Source: a virus. Taken from it: a stretch of DNA of 37,098 nt. Of the stretch, positions 31,525-37,098 are shown in pieces (the first letter of the stretch is position 1; each line of letters begins with the position of its first letter). The position numbers were made by a program, and so were the translations under genes. The DNA is taken from IMG/VR virus record IMGVR_UViG_3300026132_000003, positions 1 to 37,098 of that record. One strand, written 5' to 3'. Under the pieces are notes generated by a model that was not told the origin of the DNA, searched no databases, and was given only the letters and a program-made list of their open reading frames with translations.

Positions 31525-32288
31525 ACCGATGGCTGATCTGCGGGGCGGCGACCGTCGTCGCCATCACGGGCGCCGCAGACACGCTCTACGTGCTACGCCC
31601 GCGCTGGTTCGCCGGACACCGTCCCTCGGTGCGCTGGCACCTGCCGGCGATCCTGGGTCTGCTGATCCTGGCCGTCTGGGGCACGGCGGCAATGGGGGCG
31701 GCCGCGCCGGAAGGCGCATTCCCCGGCTGCCCGCCCCAGGGGCAGACGCGCATTGCGCGTATCCAGGCGCTGAACCGGCTCAAGAACCGGGCGGTGCCCC
31801 CCGCCACCACGGATCCCGCCGCCACGCTGACGAGCATGCTCGCGGCGGGCAGCGACCTGCATCGATTCTCCGACGGCGACGGGGCGAGCATTACCGGCTA
31901 CGTCATCCGGGTAAAACCGGGCGGCGTGGAATCGGTGAACTGCCATGCTCATGCGATCGCGCGTCGCGATACGCACATCGAGGTCGCCCCCTCGGCCACC
32001 GCTGCGGCCACCCGCGCTGTGATCGTCGAGGTCACGCCGCGCTGGCGCACGGTCATGCACGCGCTGGGCATCGACTGGTCCACCCGCACGCTCGAGCAGG
32101 TGCTCCCGGGCCACCTTGTCACCTTCCGCGGCTGGCTGTTTCTGGACGCCGAGCACACGAACGCCTCCGAGACCGATAATCCCGGCAACGCGCACGACTG
32201 GCGCGGCACCGCCTGGGAAATCCACCCCGTGACCTCGATTTGTGTCCACGGGGTACTGACGCCGGCGAACTCGCCCGGCTGCCACTGA
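31521..32288 (+). CDS. Membrane-anchored OB-like domain protein of unknown function
   Basis: 255 residues. Two N-terminal hydrophobic helices (about 5-25 and 40-60). A helix-hairpin-like patch (QTRIARIQALNRLKNRAVPP) then leads into a C-terminal domain at about 120-250 with SITGYVIRVKPGGVESVNCH, VIVEVTPRWR and the motif DNPGNAHDWRGTAWEIHPVT. The last motif occurs in bacterial hypothetical proteins and looks like an OB or nuclease-like fold without clear catalytic residues. It sits between the holin-like gene and the spanins. Function unknown. Confidence 0.5.
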   Translation: MNRWLICGAATVVAITGAADTLYVLRPRWFAGHRPSVRWHLPAILGLLILAVWGTAAMGAAAPEGAFPGCPPQGQTRIARIQALNRLKNRAVPPATTDPAATLTSMLAAGSDLHRFSDGDGASITGYVIRVKPGGVESVNCHAHAIARRDTHIEVAPSATAAATRAVIVEVTPRWRTVMHALGIDWSTRTLEQVLPGHLVTFRGWLFLDAEHTNASETDNPGNAHDWRGTAWEIHPVTSICVHGVLTPANSPGCH

Positions 32289-32298
32289 GTGCCAAGAT

Positions 32299-32730
32299 AT
32301 GGGATGGATGACCGGCACCGTCGCCAAGCTGATCGGAGGGGCTTTTGCCGTCGTCGCACTGGGCGTGGCGATCTGGCTCGGGGTGCGCTTCGAGATGGGT
32401 CTGATCGACTCCCGCGCGACCTGTCGCTCGGACCTGGCTCAGCTCCAGGCGAAGGAGCAGAATGCGGCCGACAGCGCCCGGGCCCAGCAGTTGAGCGCCG
32501 ATCGGCGTGCGGTGCAGGCGATGGCCGCCTACGCCCGCGAGAGGGCCTCAGCGGCCGCGAGCGCCCGGGCGGCGGCAAGTGCCGCCACGGCCCGGATCGC
32601 CTCGTACCGCGCGGCTCTGGCGCACGCAGAGTCCGCTTCGAGCAGCGCGCGCGCCCAGGCGGCGCTATGCCTGGACCCGGCCATCCGCCAATCGCAGGGG
32701 TTCGCGAAACAATGTCCCACCAAGCCCTGA
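32299..32730 (+). CDS. Inner-membrane spanin (i-spanin, Rz-like)
   Basis: 143 residues. Basic/short N-terminus, one membrane helix (about 10-28, IGGAFAVVALGVAIWLGV), then a long Ala/Arg/Glu/Gln coiled-coil periplasmic part (DLAQLQAKEQNAADSARAQQ and SAAASARAAASAATARIAS) and a short C-terminus with Cys. It overlaps the o-spanin by 19 bases. Together the pair fuses inner and outer membranes at the end of lysis, which implies a Gram-negative host. Confidence 0.75.
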   Translation: MGWMTGTVAKLIGGAFAVVALGVAIWLGVRFEMGLIDSRATCRSDLAQLQAKEQNAADSARAQQLSADRRAVQAMAAYARERASAAASARAAASAATARIASYRAALAHAESASSSARAQAALCLDPAIRQSQGFAKQCPTKP

Positions 32731-33017
32731 TCCGGGGAGCCGGAGCCGCGCTTCTCGCGCTCGCCCTGGGCGCCTGCGCCCAGAAGCCGCCGATCGTGCC
32801 CGTCACGCGCATCGTGACGGTGACCAAGCGCGTTTATATCGTGCCGAAGAAGGCGCTCCTCGCCCCGTGCCCGACGTCGGCGCCGCGCCCGGCGATCGCC
32901 AACATCGGCGATCTCGTGCAGGGATTCGACCGTAACGCGCAGGGGCTGGACTGCCGCCAGAAGAAGATCAACAAGGCGCTGCACTTCCACGCGCCCGCGC
33001 CCACTACCTCCCACTAG
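32712..33017 (+). CDS. Outer-membrane lipoprotein spanin (o-spanin, Rz1-like)
   Basis: 101 residues starting inside the i-spanin in another frame. Lipoprotein signal: hydrophobic LLALALGAC with lipobox Cys22. The mature part is Pro/Lys-rich (KPPIVPVTRIVTVTKRVYIV), with several Cys that could form disulfides. Bigger than lambda Rz1 but normal for longer o-spanins. Its TAG stop at 33015-33017 overlaps the stop of the opposing small ORF. Confidence 0.75.
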   Translation: MSHQALIRGAGAALLALALGACAQKPPIVPVTRIVTVTKRVYIVPKKALLAPCPTSAPRPAIANIGDLVQGFDRNAQGLDCRQKKINKALHFHAPAPTTSH

Positions 33018-33112
33018 GGCCGCATCGCCTCCAGAATGCAGAGCGTCAGCACGCCTGCGACAATCACCAAGGCAACCCCCCACTCCCGCCATCCCCACTG
33101 CTTTTCCTTCAT
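33014..33112 (-). CDS. 32-residue single-pass membrane peptide
   Basis: ATG at 33112 (complement), AGGAGG at about 33119-33124. Product starts MKEKQWGWREWGVALVIVAG and continues VLTLCILEAMRP: charged N-terminus, one membrane helix. Its stop overlaps the o-spanin stop on the other strand, and it starts 12 bases after the stop of the minus-strand secreted gene upstream. Too short for ordinary gene callers. The good ribosome site and typical small-membrane-protein design support it. Function unknown; lysis modulation is one possibility. Confidence 0.5.
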   Translation of the reverse strand: MKEKQWGWREWGVALVIVAGVLTLCILEAMRP

Positions 33113-33123
33113 CGCTTCCCCTC

Positions 33124-33492
33124 CTACGTTGCCTGGTTGCACCCGATCACGGTCAGTGCGTTCACGACGACCTGCGCCTCCGGCACGATGTTGCCGGCCT
33201 CGGCGTCGATCTTGTGGTCCATGTAGCCAGCGTGCCAGATCGCTCCCATCTCGAACATCAGCGCCGCGCGCCCGTCCCCCTTGTAGGACAGCCCGGCGTT
33301 GAGCATCGTATTATCGACCGTCGAGACCTCCCGTTCGACGTAACTGGCGATTGTCTTATGCGCGCTCTGCGCACCCCAGCCGTCGATCAGCATGCGCTGG
33401 GCGGCCATGCAGAACCCCGATCCTGCCGCGTCGGCGAACGCGTCGGTCATGAACATCGCCGCCAGGGCGAGCACGAAAATCAGCTTCTTCAT
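33124..33492 (-). CDS. Small secreted periplasmic protein
   Basis: 122 residues on the minus strand, with GGGAGGAAAACCG before ATG. Signal peptide MKKLIFVLALAAMFMTDAFA with a cut after residue 20. The mature part is about 100 residues with two Cys (28 and 118) that could form a disulfide, and an Asp/Tyr-rich core (YVEREVSTVDNTMLNAGLSY; WHAGYMDHKIDAEAGNI). No family recognised. It ends the leftward cluster together with the small membrane peptide. Exclusion or periplasmic control of lysis are guesses. Confidence 0.6.
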   Translation of the reverse strand: MKKLIFVLALAAMFMTDAFADAAGSGFCMAAQRMLIDGWGAQSAHKTIASYVEREVSTVDNTMLNAGLSYKGDGRAALMFEMGAIWHAGYMDHKIDAEAGNIVPEAQVVVNALTVIGCNQAT

Positions 33493-33531
33493 CGGTTTTC
33501 CTCCCTTTGAATTCTGTGAGGATGGTGGCGA

Positions 33532-34143
33532 TCATTGGTCTTTCCATTCAATCCCGAGGATATGCAAGATCATTTCCCGCGCTTGCATGGCATCGAACAG
33601 GTTTGTCCCCGTGGGCTCATGGCGCATAGGCGGCTTCCCCTGCTTTGCCATATATTCGACGTTAAATTCTGGCTCAAACGATATGCCAGCGTCGGGGCAG
33701 AAATTCTCGGGCAACCTCCACCCTAGAAAGCGATCCACCATCGCGTCTATTTCGTCCTTGCTGAACCGGCAAACAGGGGGCGGTGGGGCGGCTTTTGCCG
33801 CCGCCTTCTGCGCGTTTTCGACTGCACGTTCAATAGCAGTATGGATTCCCCTTGCTATGATCGTCGCAACGTCATCATCTCCATCCCACTCGCTAGTATC
33901 TATGCCGCACTTCTCTATGGCTTCAAGTAGTCGAGTGACCTCAATAGTTTCTTGCTGCTCGGCCTCCTGCCGTTCTTGCGCGAGGGCGGCTTCTAGTTCG
34001 TCGGCCTTTAAGCTAATTGCTCGCGCCATGTCTCGGTAAGTTGTACGGGTCGGCATACGCATATATTTCTGGTTTGACTTCTTTTGTAGATTACGCGCTT
34101 CCTTGCGCCACTTCTCGGGCAAATCGTCCAGCTTCTCAGTCAT
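33532..34143 (-). CDS. Hypothetical phage protein with conserved C-terminal domain
   Basis: 203 residues. The start at 34143 is chosen; a longer frame to 34194 overlaps the upstream gene. The N-terminal half is charged and helical (ARAISLKADELEAALAQERQ). The C-terminal ~75 residues carry FLGWRLPENFCPDAGISFEP, then YMAKQGKPPMRHEPTGTNLF, a segment found in many phage early-region proteins, with no known function. A/T content is higher than in the structural genes. Lies in the leftward cluster. Confidence 0.65.
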   Translation of the reverse strand: MTEKLDDLPEKWRKEARNLQKKSNQKYMRMPTRTTYRDMARAISLKADELEAALAQERQEAEQQETIEVTRLLEAIEKCGIDTSEWDGDDDVATIIARGIHTAIERAVENAQKAAAKAAPPPPVCRFSKDEIDAMVDRFLGWRLPENFCPDAGISFEPEFNVEYMAKQGKPPMRHEPTGTNLFDAMQAREMILHILGIEWKDQ

Positions 34144-34153
34144 GTCTGAACCC

Positions 34154-34414
34154 CTATTTCTGGCGCCACTCGTCGGCAGCAGCGCAACTCGCAAAATGTG
34201 AGGTATAGAGCCGCTCGTCTGCGGCCTTGGCCATGTTCAGGGCATGTCCGCTCAGAACAACGCCCAGATCCTTGTTCCCCGGCGCCCCGCCGACGATCAC
34301 GCGGATATTCCCCTCGCGGCCTGGCGTGGGGTCCACCGGCATGTTGCCGCCCTTTTCGGTTCGCACCCATCGGATCGTGTATCCACATCCGCGGCACTCG
34401 TCAAAATGCAGCAT
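34154..34414 (-). CDS. Zinc-ribbon-like phage protein
   Basis: 86 residues. The ATG at 34414 fits GGAGGG at 34422-34427; an ATG at 34429 is closer to the preceding gene but has a poorer site. Four possible zinc ligands: C7-x2-C10 near the start and H73-x3-C77 near the end. Between them are YTIRWVRTEKGGNMPVDPTP, a stretch seen in phage early proteins, and a Gly-rich middle part. It overlaps the upstream gene by 14 bases. Probably small nucleic-acid-binding or structural zinc protein. Confidence 0.6.
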   Translation of the reverse strand: MLHFDECRGCGYTIRWVRTEKGGNMPVDPTPGREGNIRVIVGGAPGNKDLGVVLSGHALNMAKAADERLYTSHFASCAAADEWRQK

Positions 34415-34655
34415 CCCCGTTCCCTCCATTGATGATCTCTATCAGCTGTGCCTCGACCTCGGATGCTCGGCGCGCGAGCGCGACCAGGGCACCCATGACA
34501 GCCTCATCGGCAGTCAGCTCGCCCTTCTTCCAGGCCATCACGAAATGGTTGAGCACCGGCAGATTCAGGCGCATGGCGAGATGCGCCAGCTCCTGCATCG
34601 TCCAGTCCACGCCCTCTGCCGTGCGCGGGTCGGGCGGGGCGTCTGCGCCGCTCAT
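34401..34655 (-). CDS. Small helical hypothetical protein
   Basis: 84 residues, starting MSGADAPPDPRTAEGVDWTM and ending in a long helix (VEAQLIEIINGGNGDAAF). Two amphipathic helices in the middle (ELAHLAMRLNLPVLNHFVMA; ADEAVMGALVALARRASE). Start ATG at 34655 overlaps the stop of a tiny upstream ORF (ATGA), and its end overlaps the next gene. No family recognised. Confidence 0.5.
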   Translation of the reverse strand: MSGADAPPDPRTAEGVDWTMQELAHLAMRLNLPVLNHFVMAWKKGELTADEAVMGALVALARRASEVEAQLIEIINGGNGDAAF

Positions 34656-34717
34656 GCCGCCGGCTCCCGGTTCCGATCGCCAAACTCCAGCTCCTGTCCG
34701 TTATATGCGAATCCCAT
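34652..34717 (-). CDS. 21-residue micro-ORF
   Basis: ATG at 34717 with GGAGAG seven bases ahead; product MGFAYNGQELEFGDRNREPA plus one Ala. The stop overlaps the next ATG (ATGA), so it could couple translation. It is too short to assess as a functional peptide. The overlap and ribosome site are the only support. Confidence 0.35.
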   Translation of the reverse strand: MGFAYNGQELEFGDRNREPAA

Positions 34718-34861
34718 GTTTGCTCTCCAGTCCGGCGAAAAGGGGGGAGGGGTCGCAATTCCCATTGACGGCTTTTCCTGAGACTCTTGCGGCTTGCGAC
34801 CAGGTCATGGCCGGTATTGCTCCGGCAACCGCCAACCCTTTCCTCCCATTGATATTCCCCT
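34718..34861. other. 144-bp gap without a supported gene
   Basis: On the minus strand a 14-codon frame near the right end (MGGKGWRLPEQYRP) overlaps a 35-codon frame (MTWSQAARVSGKAVNGNCDP start) that ends inside the 21-residue micro-ORF. Neither has a good ribosome site. GWRLPEQY resembles GWRLPENF in the protein at 33532, so this may be a remnant. No clear promoter or terminator was found here. Confidence 0.3.
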
Positions 34862-35554
34862 TCAGCCCTGCTGGGCCGTCGGGACCTTCTCGCAATAAAC
34901 CTCGACCCCGGCGATGTTGGTGTCGCCCTTCATCGCGCGCACGACCTGGCCGATGCGCTTTTCGTCGACCACCTTGTAGGCGTCGGGAATCTGCGCAGCG
35001 TCCACAATGCGAAAGCGCCAGACCTCGCGGAAGGAAATCCCCTCGACCCTAGGGGCAGCCTGCTGAGAGGTTGGCGCGACGACGGTCGCCGCCTCCTGCT
35101 CCAGCGCCGCCGCGCGCTCGGCCTTCCCCGCCTCCTCGGCCCGGCGAGCCTGCTCGAGCTTGCGCGCCCGATCCTTCCGCGCCTTCTCCTCGAGCCGGGC
35201 CTGCTCCTCGCGCTGGCGCCTCTCGCGCTCCCGGTTGAATGCCCCGATGCGGCCCTTAAGGACGCGCTCGGCCTCCTGCAGCACGCCCTCCGGCGCCTTG
35301 AACCATTCGCGCACCTCGCGCAGCGCCTGGTTCAGCGGCTTGAGCGCCCGGTCCTTCTTCGCCTTGAGATTCGCCTGCGCAGTCTTGATCTTGCGCAGCT
35401 GCTCGGCGCTCGCCTGGTACTGCTCATCCGTCGCGATCTGGAACTCCTCGCTGGCTGCCAGTACGGCCGCCGCCTGGTCGTTGAGTTCGGTTACCTGCTG
35501 CTCGATTTCCTGGCGCTCGGGAATCACGCTCGCGCCTTGCTCCATGTTGCTCAT
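34862..35554 (-). CDS. Coiled-coil protein of phage recombination region
   Basis: 230 residues. The ATG at 35554 is preferred to the GTG at 35566 because GGAGAG sits close before it. Residues about 1-150 are a long charged coiled coil (QEIEQQVTELNDQAAAVLAA; RERERRQREEQARLEEKARK). The C-terminal ~65 residues form a conserved domain: ISFREVWRFRIVDAAQIPDA, VVDEKRIGQVVRAMKG, GVEVYCEK. Proteins with this tail often sit beside exonuclease or recombinase genes in phages. Here the neighbour upstream is a PD-(D/E)XK nuclease. Its exact role is unknown. Confidence 0.65.
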   Translation of the reverse strand: MSNMEQGASVIPERQEIEQQVTELNDQAAAVLAASEEFQIATDEQYQASAEQLRKIKTAQANLKAKKDRALKPLNQALREVREWFKAPEGVLQEAERVLKGRIGAFNRERERRQREEQARLEEKARKDRARKLEQARRAEEAGKAERAAALEQEAATVVAPTSQQAAPRVEGISFREVWRFRIVDAAQIPDAYKVVDEKRIGQVVRAMKGDTNIAGVEVYCEKVPTAQQG

Positions 35555-35575
35555 TGCTCTCTCCACGTCATGCGC

Positions 35576-36190
35576 CTAGACCTTGGCGCTTTCCATAAAC
35601 CTCATGACATTCAGGCATGAGACGAATATCGAGAAATCCTGCGAATCCTGAAGGCGGCGCACCCGGTAGGTTCCGCGCTCGAGTTGGAGCACGTAGCGCC
35701 GCGTAATCTTGTGCTTCCCGGGCAACTTCATGCTCTGGTAGGCCTCCAGATAGGCGGCCGTCTGGGGGCGCACACTCGGAAGCAGGAGCCCGGACTTGAT
35801 GTCGACGAGCGCCTTGTAGCCGGGACCCTGGACGATCAGGTCCAGGCGCCCCGCATAGCGATGCAGGCAATGCGCGACCGGCATCTCCCAGGCGAGCGCG
35901 GTCCACTCGTAGTGCGCCTTCGCCAGAGAATACTGGCGCAGAACCTCGCGCAACTCCGGCGCAAGGGCGTCCACGTCCAGATCGCCATCCTCGTGGAACT
36001 GCACCAGGTCATGCACGGCGGTCCCCCATTCGCGCGCCCGGCGCAGCACCTCGGGGTCCACATTCGCAAATCCCCGATTCAGCTGCGCATCCAGCACCGT
36101 GGTCACACTCGTCCACGCCTCTCCGCGCACGTAGTAGATATGCCCCTGTTCCGAGAACAGAATGTCCTCCGGGCGGATCGGATCAATCAT
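35576..36190 (-). CDS. PD-(D/E)XK exonuclease (RecB/Cas4-like)
   Basis: 204 residues. The metal-binding core is readable: GTAVH (H60), AGRLDLI (D117), VDIKSG (D130, K132) and QTAAYLEAY (Q143). This is the H...D...D-x-K...Q arrangement of RecB-type phage exonucleases, which chew DNA ends for single-strand annealing recombination. An annealing partner may be nearby; the coiled-coil protein just downstream is a candidate partner but does not look like a known annealase. Start ATG at 36190 overlaps the preceding stop. Confidence 0.78.
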   Translation of the reverse strand: MIDPIRPEDILFSEQGHIYYVRGEAWTSVTTVLDAQLNRGFANVDPEVLRRAREWGTAVHDLVQFHEDGDLDVDALAPELREVLRQYSLAKAHYEWTALAWEMPVAHCLHRYAGRLDLIVQGPGYKALVDIKSGLLLPSVRPQTAAYLEAYQSMKLPGKHKITRRYVLQLERGTYRVRRLQDSQDFSIFVSCLNVMRFMESAKV

Positions 36191-36417
36191 GCCAGCGGAC
36201 GCATGATGGCGTCATACTCGGCGGCATCGATCTCGCGCACCGCATAGGGCGCACGCGAGAGCCGGTCTACATGGACGCCAGGACTGCCTGTGACGGCGGT
36301 GCCGGTGCAGATGTCGCCGTGTTTCGCGCCGCATTCCTGGCACCGGCCCCAGACCATGCGCTCGCCCTGCGACAGTTGTCGCACTGGGCCCGGGGCCTTC
36401 GTGAATATCATTGACAT
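36187..36417 (-). CDS. Small zinc-finger-like protein
   Basis: 76 residues, GGGAGGGAG before ATG. Zinc ligand set C26-x2-C29, C37 and H49 in RCQECGAKHGDICTGT and GVHVDR, as seen in small phage zinc proteins. N- and C-terminal parts are short and charged. Stop overlaps the nuclease start, so the two are probably co-translated. Possibly nucleic-acid binding. Confidence 0.55.
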   Translation of the reverse strand: MSMIFTKAPGPVRQLSQGERMVWGRCQECGAKHGDICTGTAVTGSPGVHVDRLSRAPYAVREIDAAEYDAIMRPLA

Positions 36418-36668
36418 GATTGCTCCCTCCCTCGTTGGCCGCCGCCTATGGTCCAGGCGGCGACTGCGTCGTAGGATTCCCGCGCTGACTCACTTAATAG
36501 CAATTTTGCCCACTCCCAATCAAACTCGCTCGCATGACTCCGGCACCACCGATCAGTGATCGTTATATAGCCATTATCCCCGCAGTATTTGAGAAATAGT
36601 TGATACTGCCCTTGGCACGGCTCTTTCTCTTTTACAGTGCTTGCGTATAACCGACGGCTGTTACTCAT
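36408..36668 (-). CDS. Paralogue with single copy of WCRSHASEFDW domain
   Basis: 86 residues with CGGAGGCAGATC before ATG. Central domain GYITITDRWCRSHASEFDW is repeated almost exactly in the truncated gene next to it (36661-37098). After the domain one degenerate 11-residue unit remains (ESARESYDAVA), then a short Gly/Gln/Arg tail. Overlaps both neighbours by a few bases. The gene looks like a shortened duplicate of its neighbour. Function unknown. Confidence 0.5.
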   Translation of the reverse strand: MSNSRRLYASTVKEKEPCQGQYQLFLKYCGDNGYITITDRWCRSHASEFDWEWAKLLLSESARESYDAVAAWTIGGGQRGREQSCQ

Positions 36669-37098
36669 GATCTGCCTCCGTGTCGTTGATATAAGCGTGT
36701 GCCCACGCTGGCGCTGTGGCCGCGTCGAAGGCTTCCAACGCTGGCGCTGTGGCCGCTTTGTAGGCTTCCCACGCTGACTCCGTGGCCGCCTTGTAGGCTT
36801 CCAACGCTTGCGCTCTGGCCGCGTCGAAGGCTTCCCACGCTTGCGATGTGGCCGCCTTGTAGGCTTCCAACGCTGGCGCTGTGGCCGCTTTGTAGGCTTC
36901 CCGCGCTGACTCTATGGCCGCCTCGAAGGCTTCCCGCGCTGACTCTATGGCCGCCTTGTAGGCTACCCACGCTGACGCTATGGTCGCGTAGTAGGCTTCC
37001 CACGCTGGTTTATTTAATAAGTTTCTTGCGGCCCAGTACCAATCAAATTCACTCGCATGGCTCCGGCACCAGTCTACCGTGATTGTGACATACCCCTT
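36661..37098 (-). CDS. Hendecad-repeat protein, 5' end outside window (partial)
   Basis: Open to the window edge; at least 145 residues visible. The N-terminal part seen (GYVTITVDWCRSHASEFDWY) matches the paralogue at 36408. It is followed by nine 11-residue repeats (units such as SAWEAYKAATA, PALEAFDAATA, QAWEAFDAARA) and a short end PAWAHAYINDTEADHE. Eleven-residue Ala/Glu/Tyr/Lys units form right-handed coiled coils, as in LEA-type proteins. A frame starting with TTG at 36870 is not a real start. Function unknown. Confidence 0.6.
   Translation of the reverse strand, partial: KGYVTITVDWCRSHASEFDWYWAARNLLNKPAWEAYYATIASAWVAYKAAIESAREAFEAAIESAREAYKAATAPALEAYKAATSQAWEAFDAARAQALEAYKAATESAWEAYKAATAPALEAFDAATAPAWAHAYINDTEADHE
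36712..37008 (-). repeat. Nine tandem 33-bp repeats (11-residue hendecads)
   Basis: Nine in-frame 33-bp copies encoding [SPQ]-A-[WRL]-[EV]-A-[YF]-[KDEY]-A-[AT]-[TIR]-[AES]. Copies vary at a few fixed positions, so they look like products of repeated slippage or recombination followed by drift. All lie inside one gene. Confidence 0.8.

Noticed and set aside
36661-36870. Short gene starting with TTG at 36870
   Set aside because: The frame is open to the window edge and the TTG is an ordinary Leu codon inside the hendecad repeats.
36712-37008. CRISPR array
   Set aside because: The 33-bp units are direct tandem copies with no spacers, and they keep one reading frame as 11-residue protein repeats.

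Overview
The window is one contiguous stretch of a tailed double-stranded DNA bacteriophage genome (or prophage) with a contractile, myovirus-type tail. The DNA is GC-rich and codons end mostly in G or C. The host is most likely a GC-rich Gram-negative bacterium, because the lysis region encodes an inner-membrane spanin overlapping an outer-membrane lipoprotein spanin. The host genus cannot be read from the sequence. No integrase, repressor, tRNA or attachment site was seen, so lifestyle is undetermined.

Layout. (1) 1-2500, plus strand: a RuvC-like resolvase, a ParB-domain/DNA methyltransferase fusion and a likely Q-type late antiterminator, followed at once by a sigma70-like promoter and a hairpin-T5 terminator. 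This is the arrangement of lambdoid pR'-tR' late control. (2) 2518-11507: a small membrane ORF, terminase small and large subunits, portal, Mu F-like head protein, a Nudix/protease/scaffold fusion with an internal translation start, a cement-like protein and the major capsid protein, closed by a strong UUCG-loop terminator. (3) 11654-16230: neck proteins, tail sheath and tail tube. (4) 16227-24168: tail chaperone with a probable -1 frameshift site, tape measure, baseplate plug, hub, spike, gp25-like wedge, J-like protein and further baseplate parts. (5) 24180-30497: tail fibre or adhesin genes, interrupted by a four-gene mostly membrane cassette (24815-26460) and including a secreted beta-propeller/Ig protein. 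(6) 30373-33017: lysis-type region with small membrane proteins, a DUF5675 protein, an OB-like protein and the spanin pair. (7) 33014-37098, minus strand: a leftward cluster with two predicted secreted or membrane small proteins, several phage proteins of unknown function, a coiled-coil protein paired with a PD-(D/E)XK nuclease, zinc-ribbon proteins, and two tandem paralogues. One paralogue carries nine 11-residue repeats and runs off the window edge.

How it works together. The left genes serve DNA processing, modification and the early-to-late switch. The putative antiterminator would let RNA polymerase from the promoter at 2414 pass the terminator at 2474 and read the long rightward head-tail-lysis block. 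Start and stop codons overlap (ATGA, GTGA, TGATG) at many gene junctions, which points to translational coupling. The leftward cluster probably supplies recombination and early functions from a separate promoter beyond the window. The two transcription units meet head-on at 33014-33017, where stop codons overlap.

The points most worth following are: the Q/promoter/terminator unit; the Nudix-protease-scaffold fusion with a nested scaffold start; the T8 slippery site; one beta module inserted into both sheath and baseplate plug; one ~20-residue arginine repeat shared by a baseplate protein and an adhesin; the membrane cassette; and the hendecad-repeat paralogues. All family assignments are by eye from sequence motifs, with no database search.
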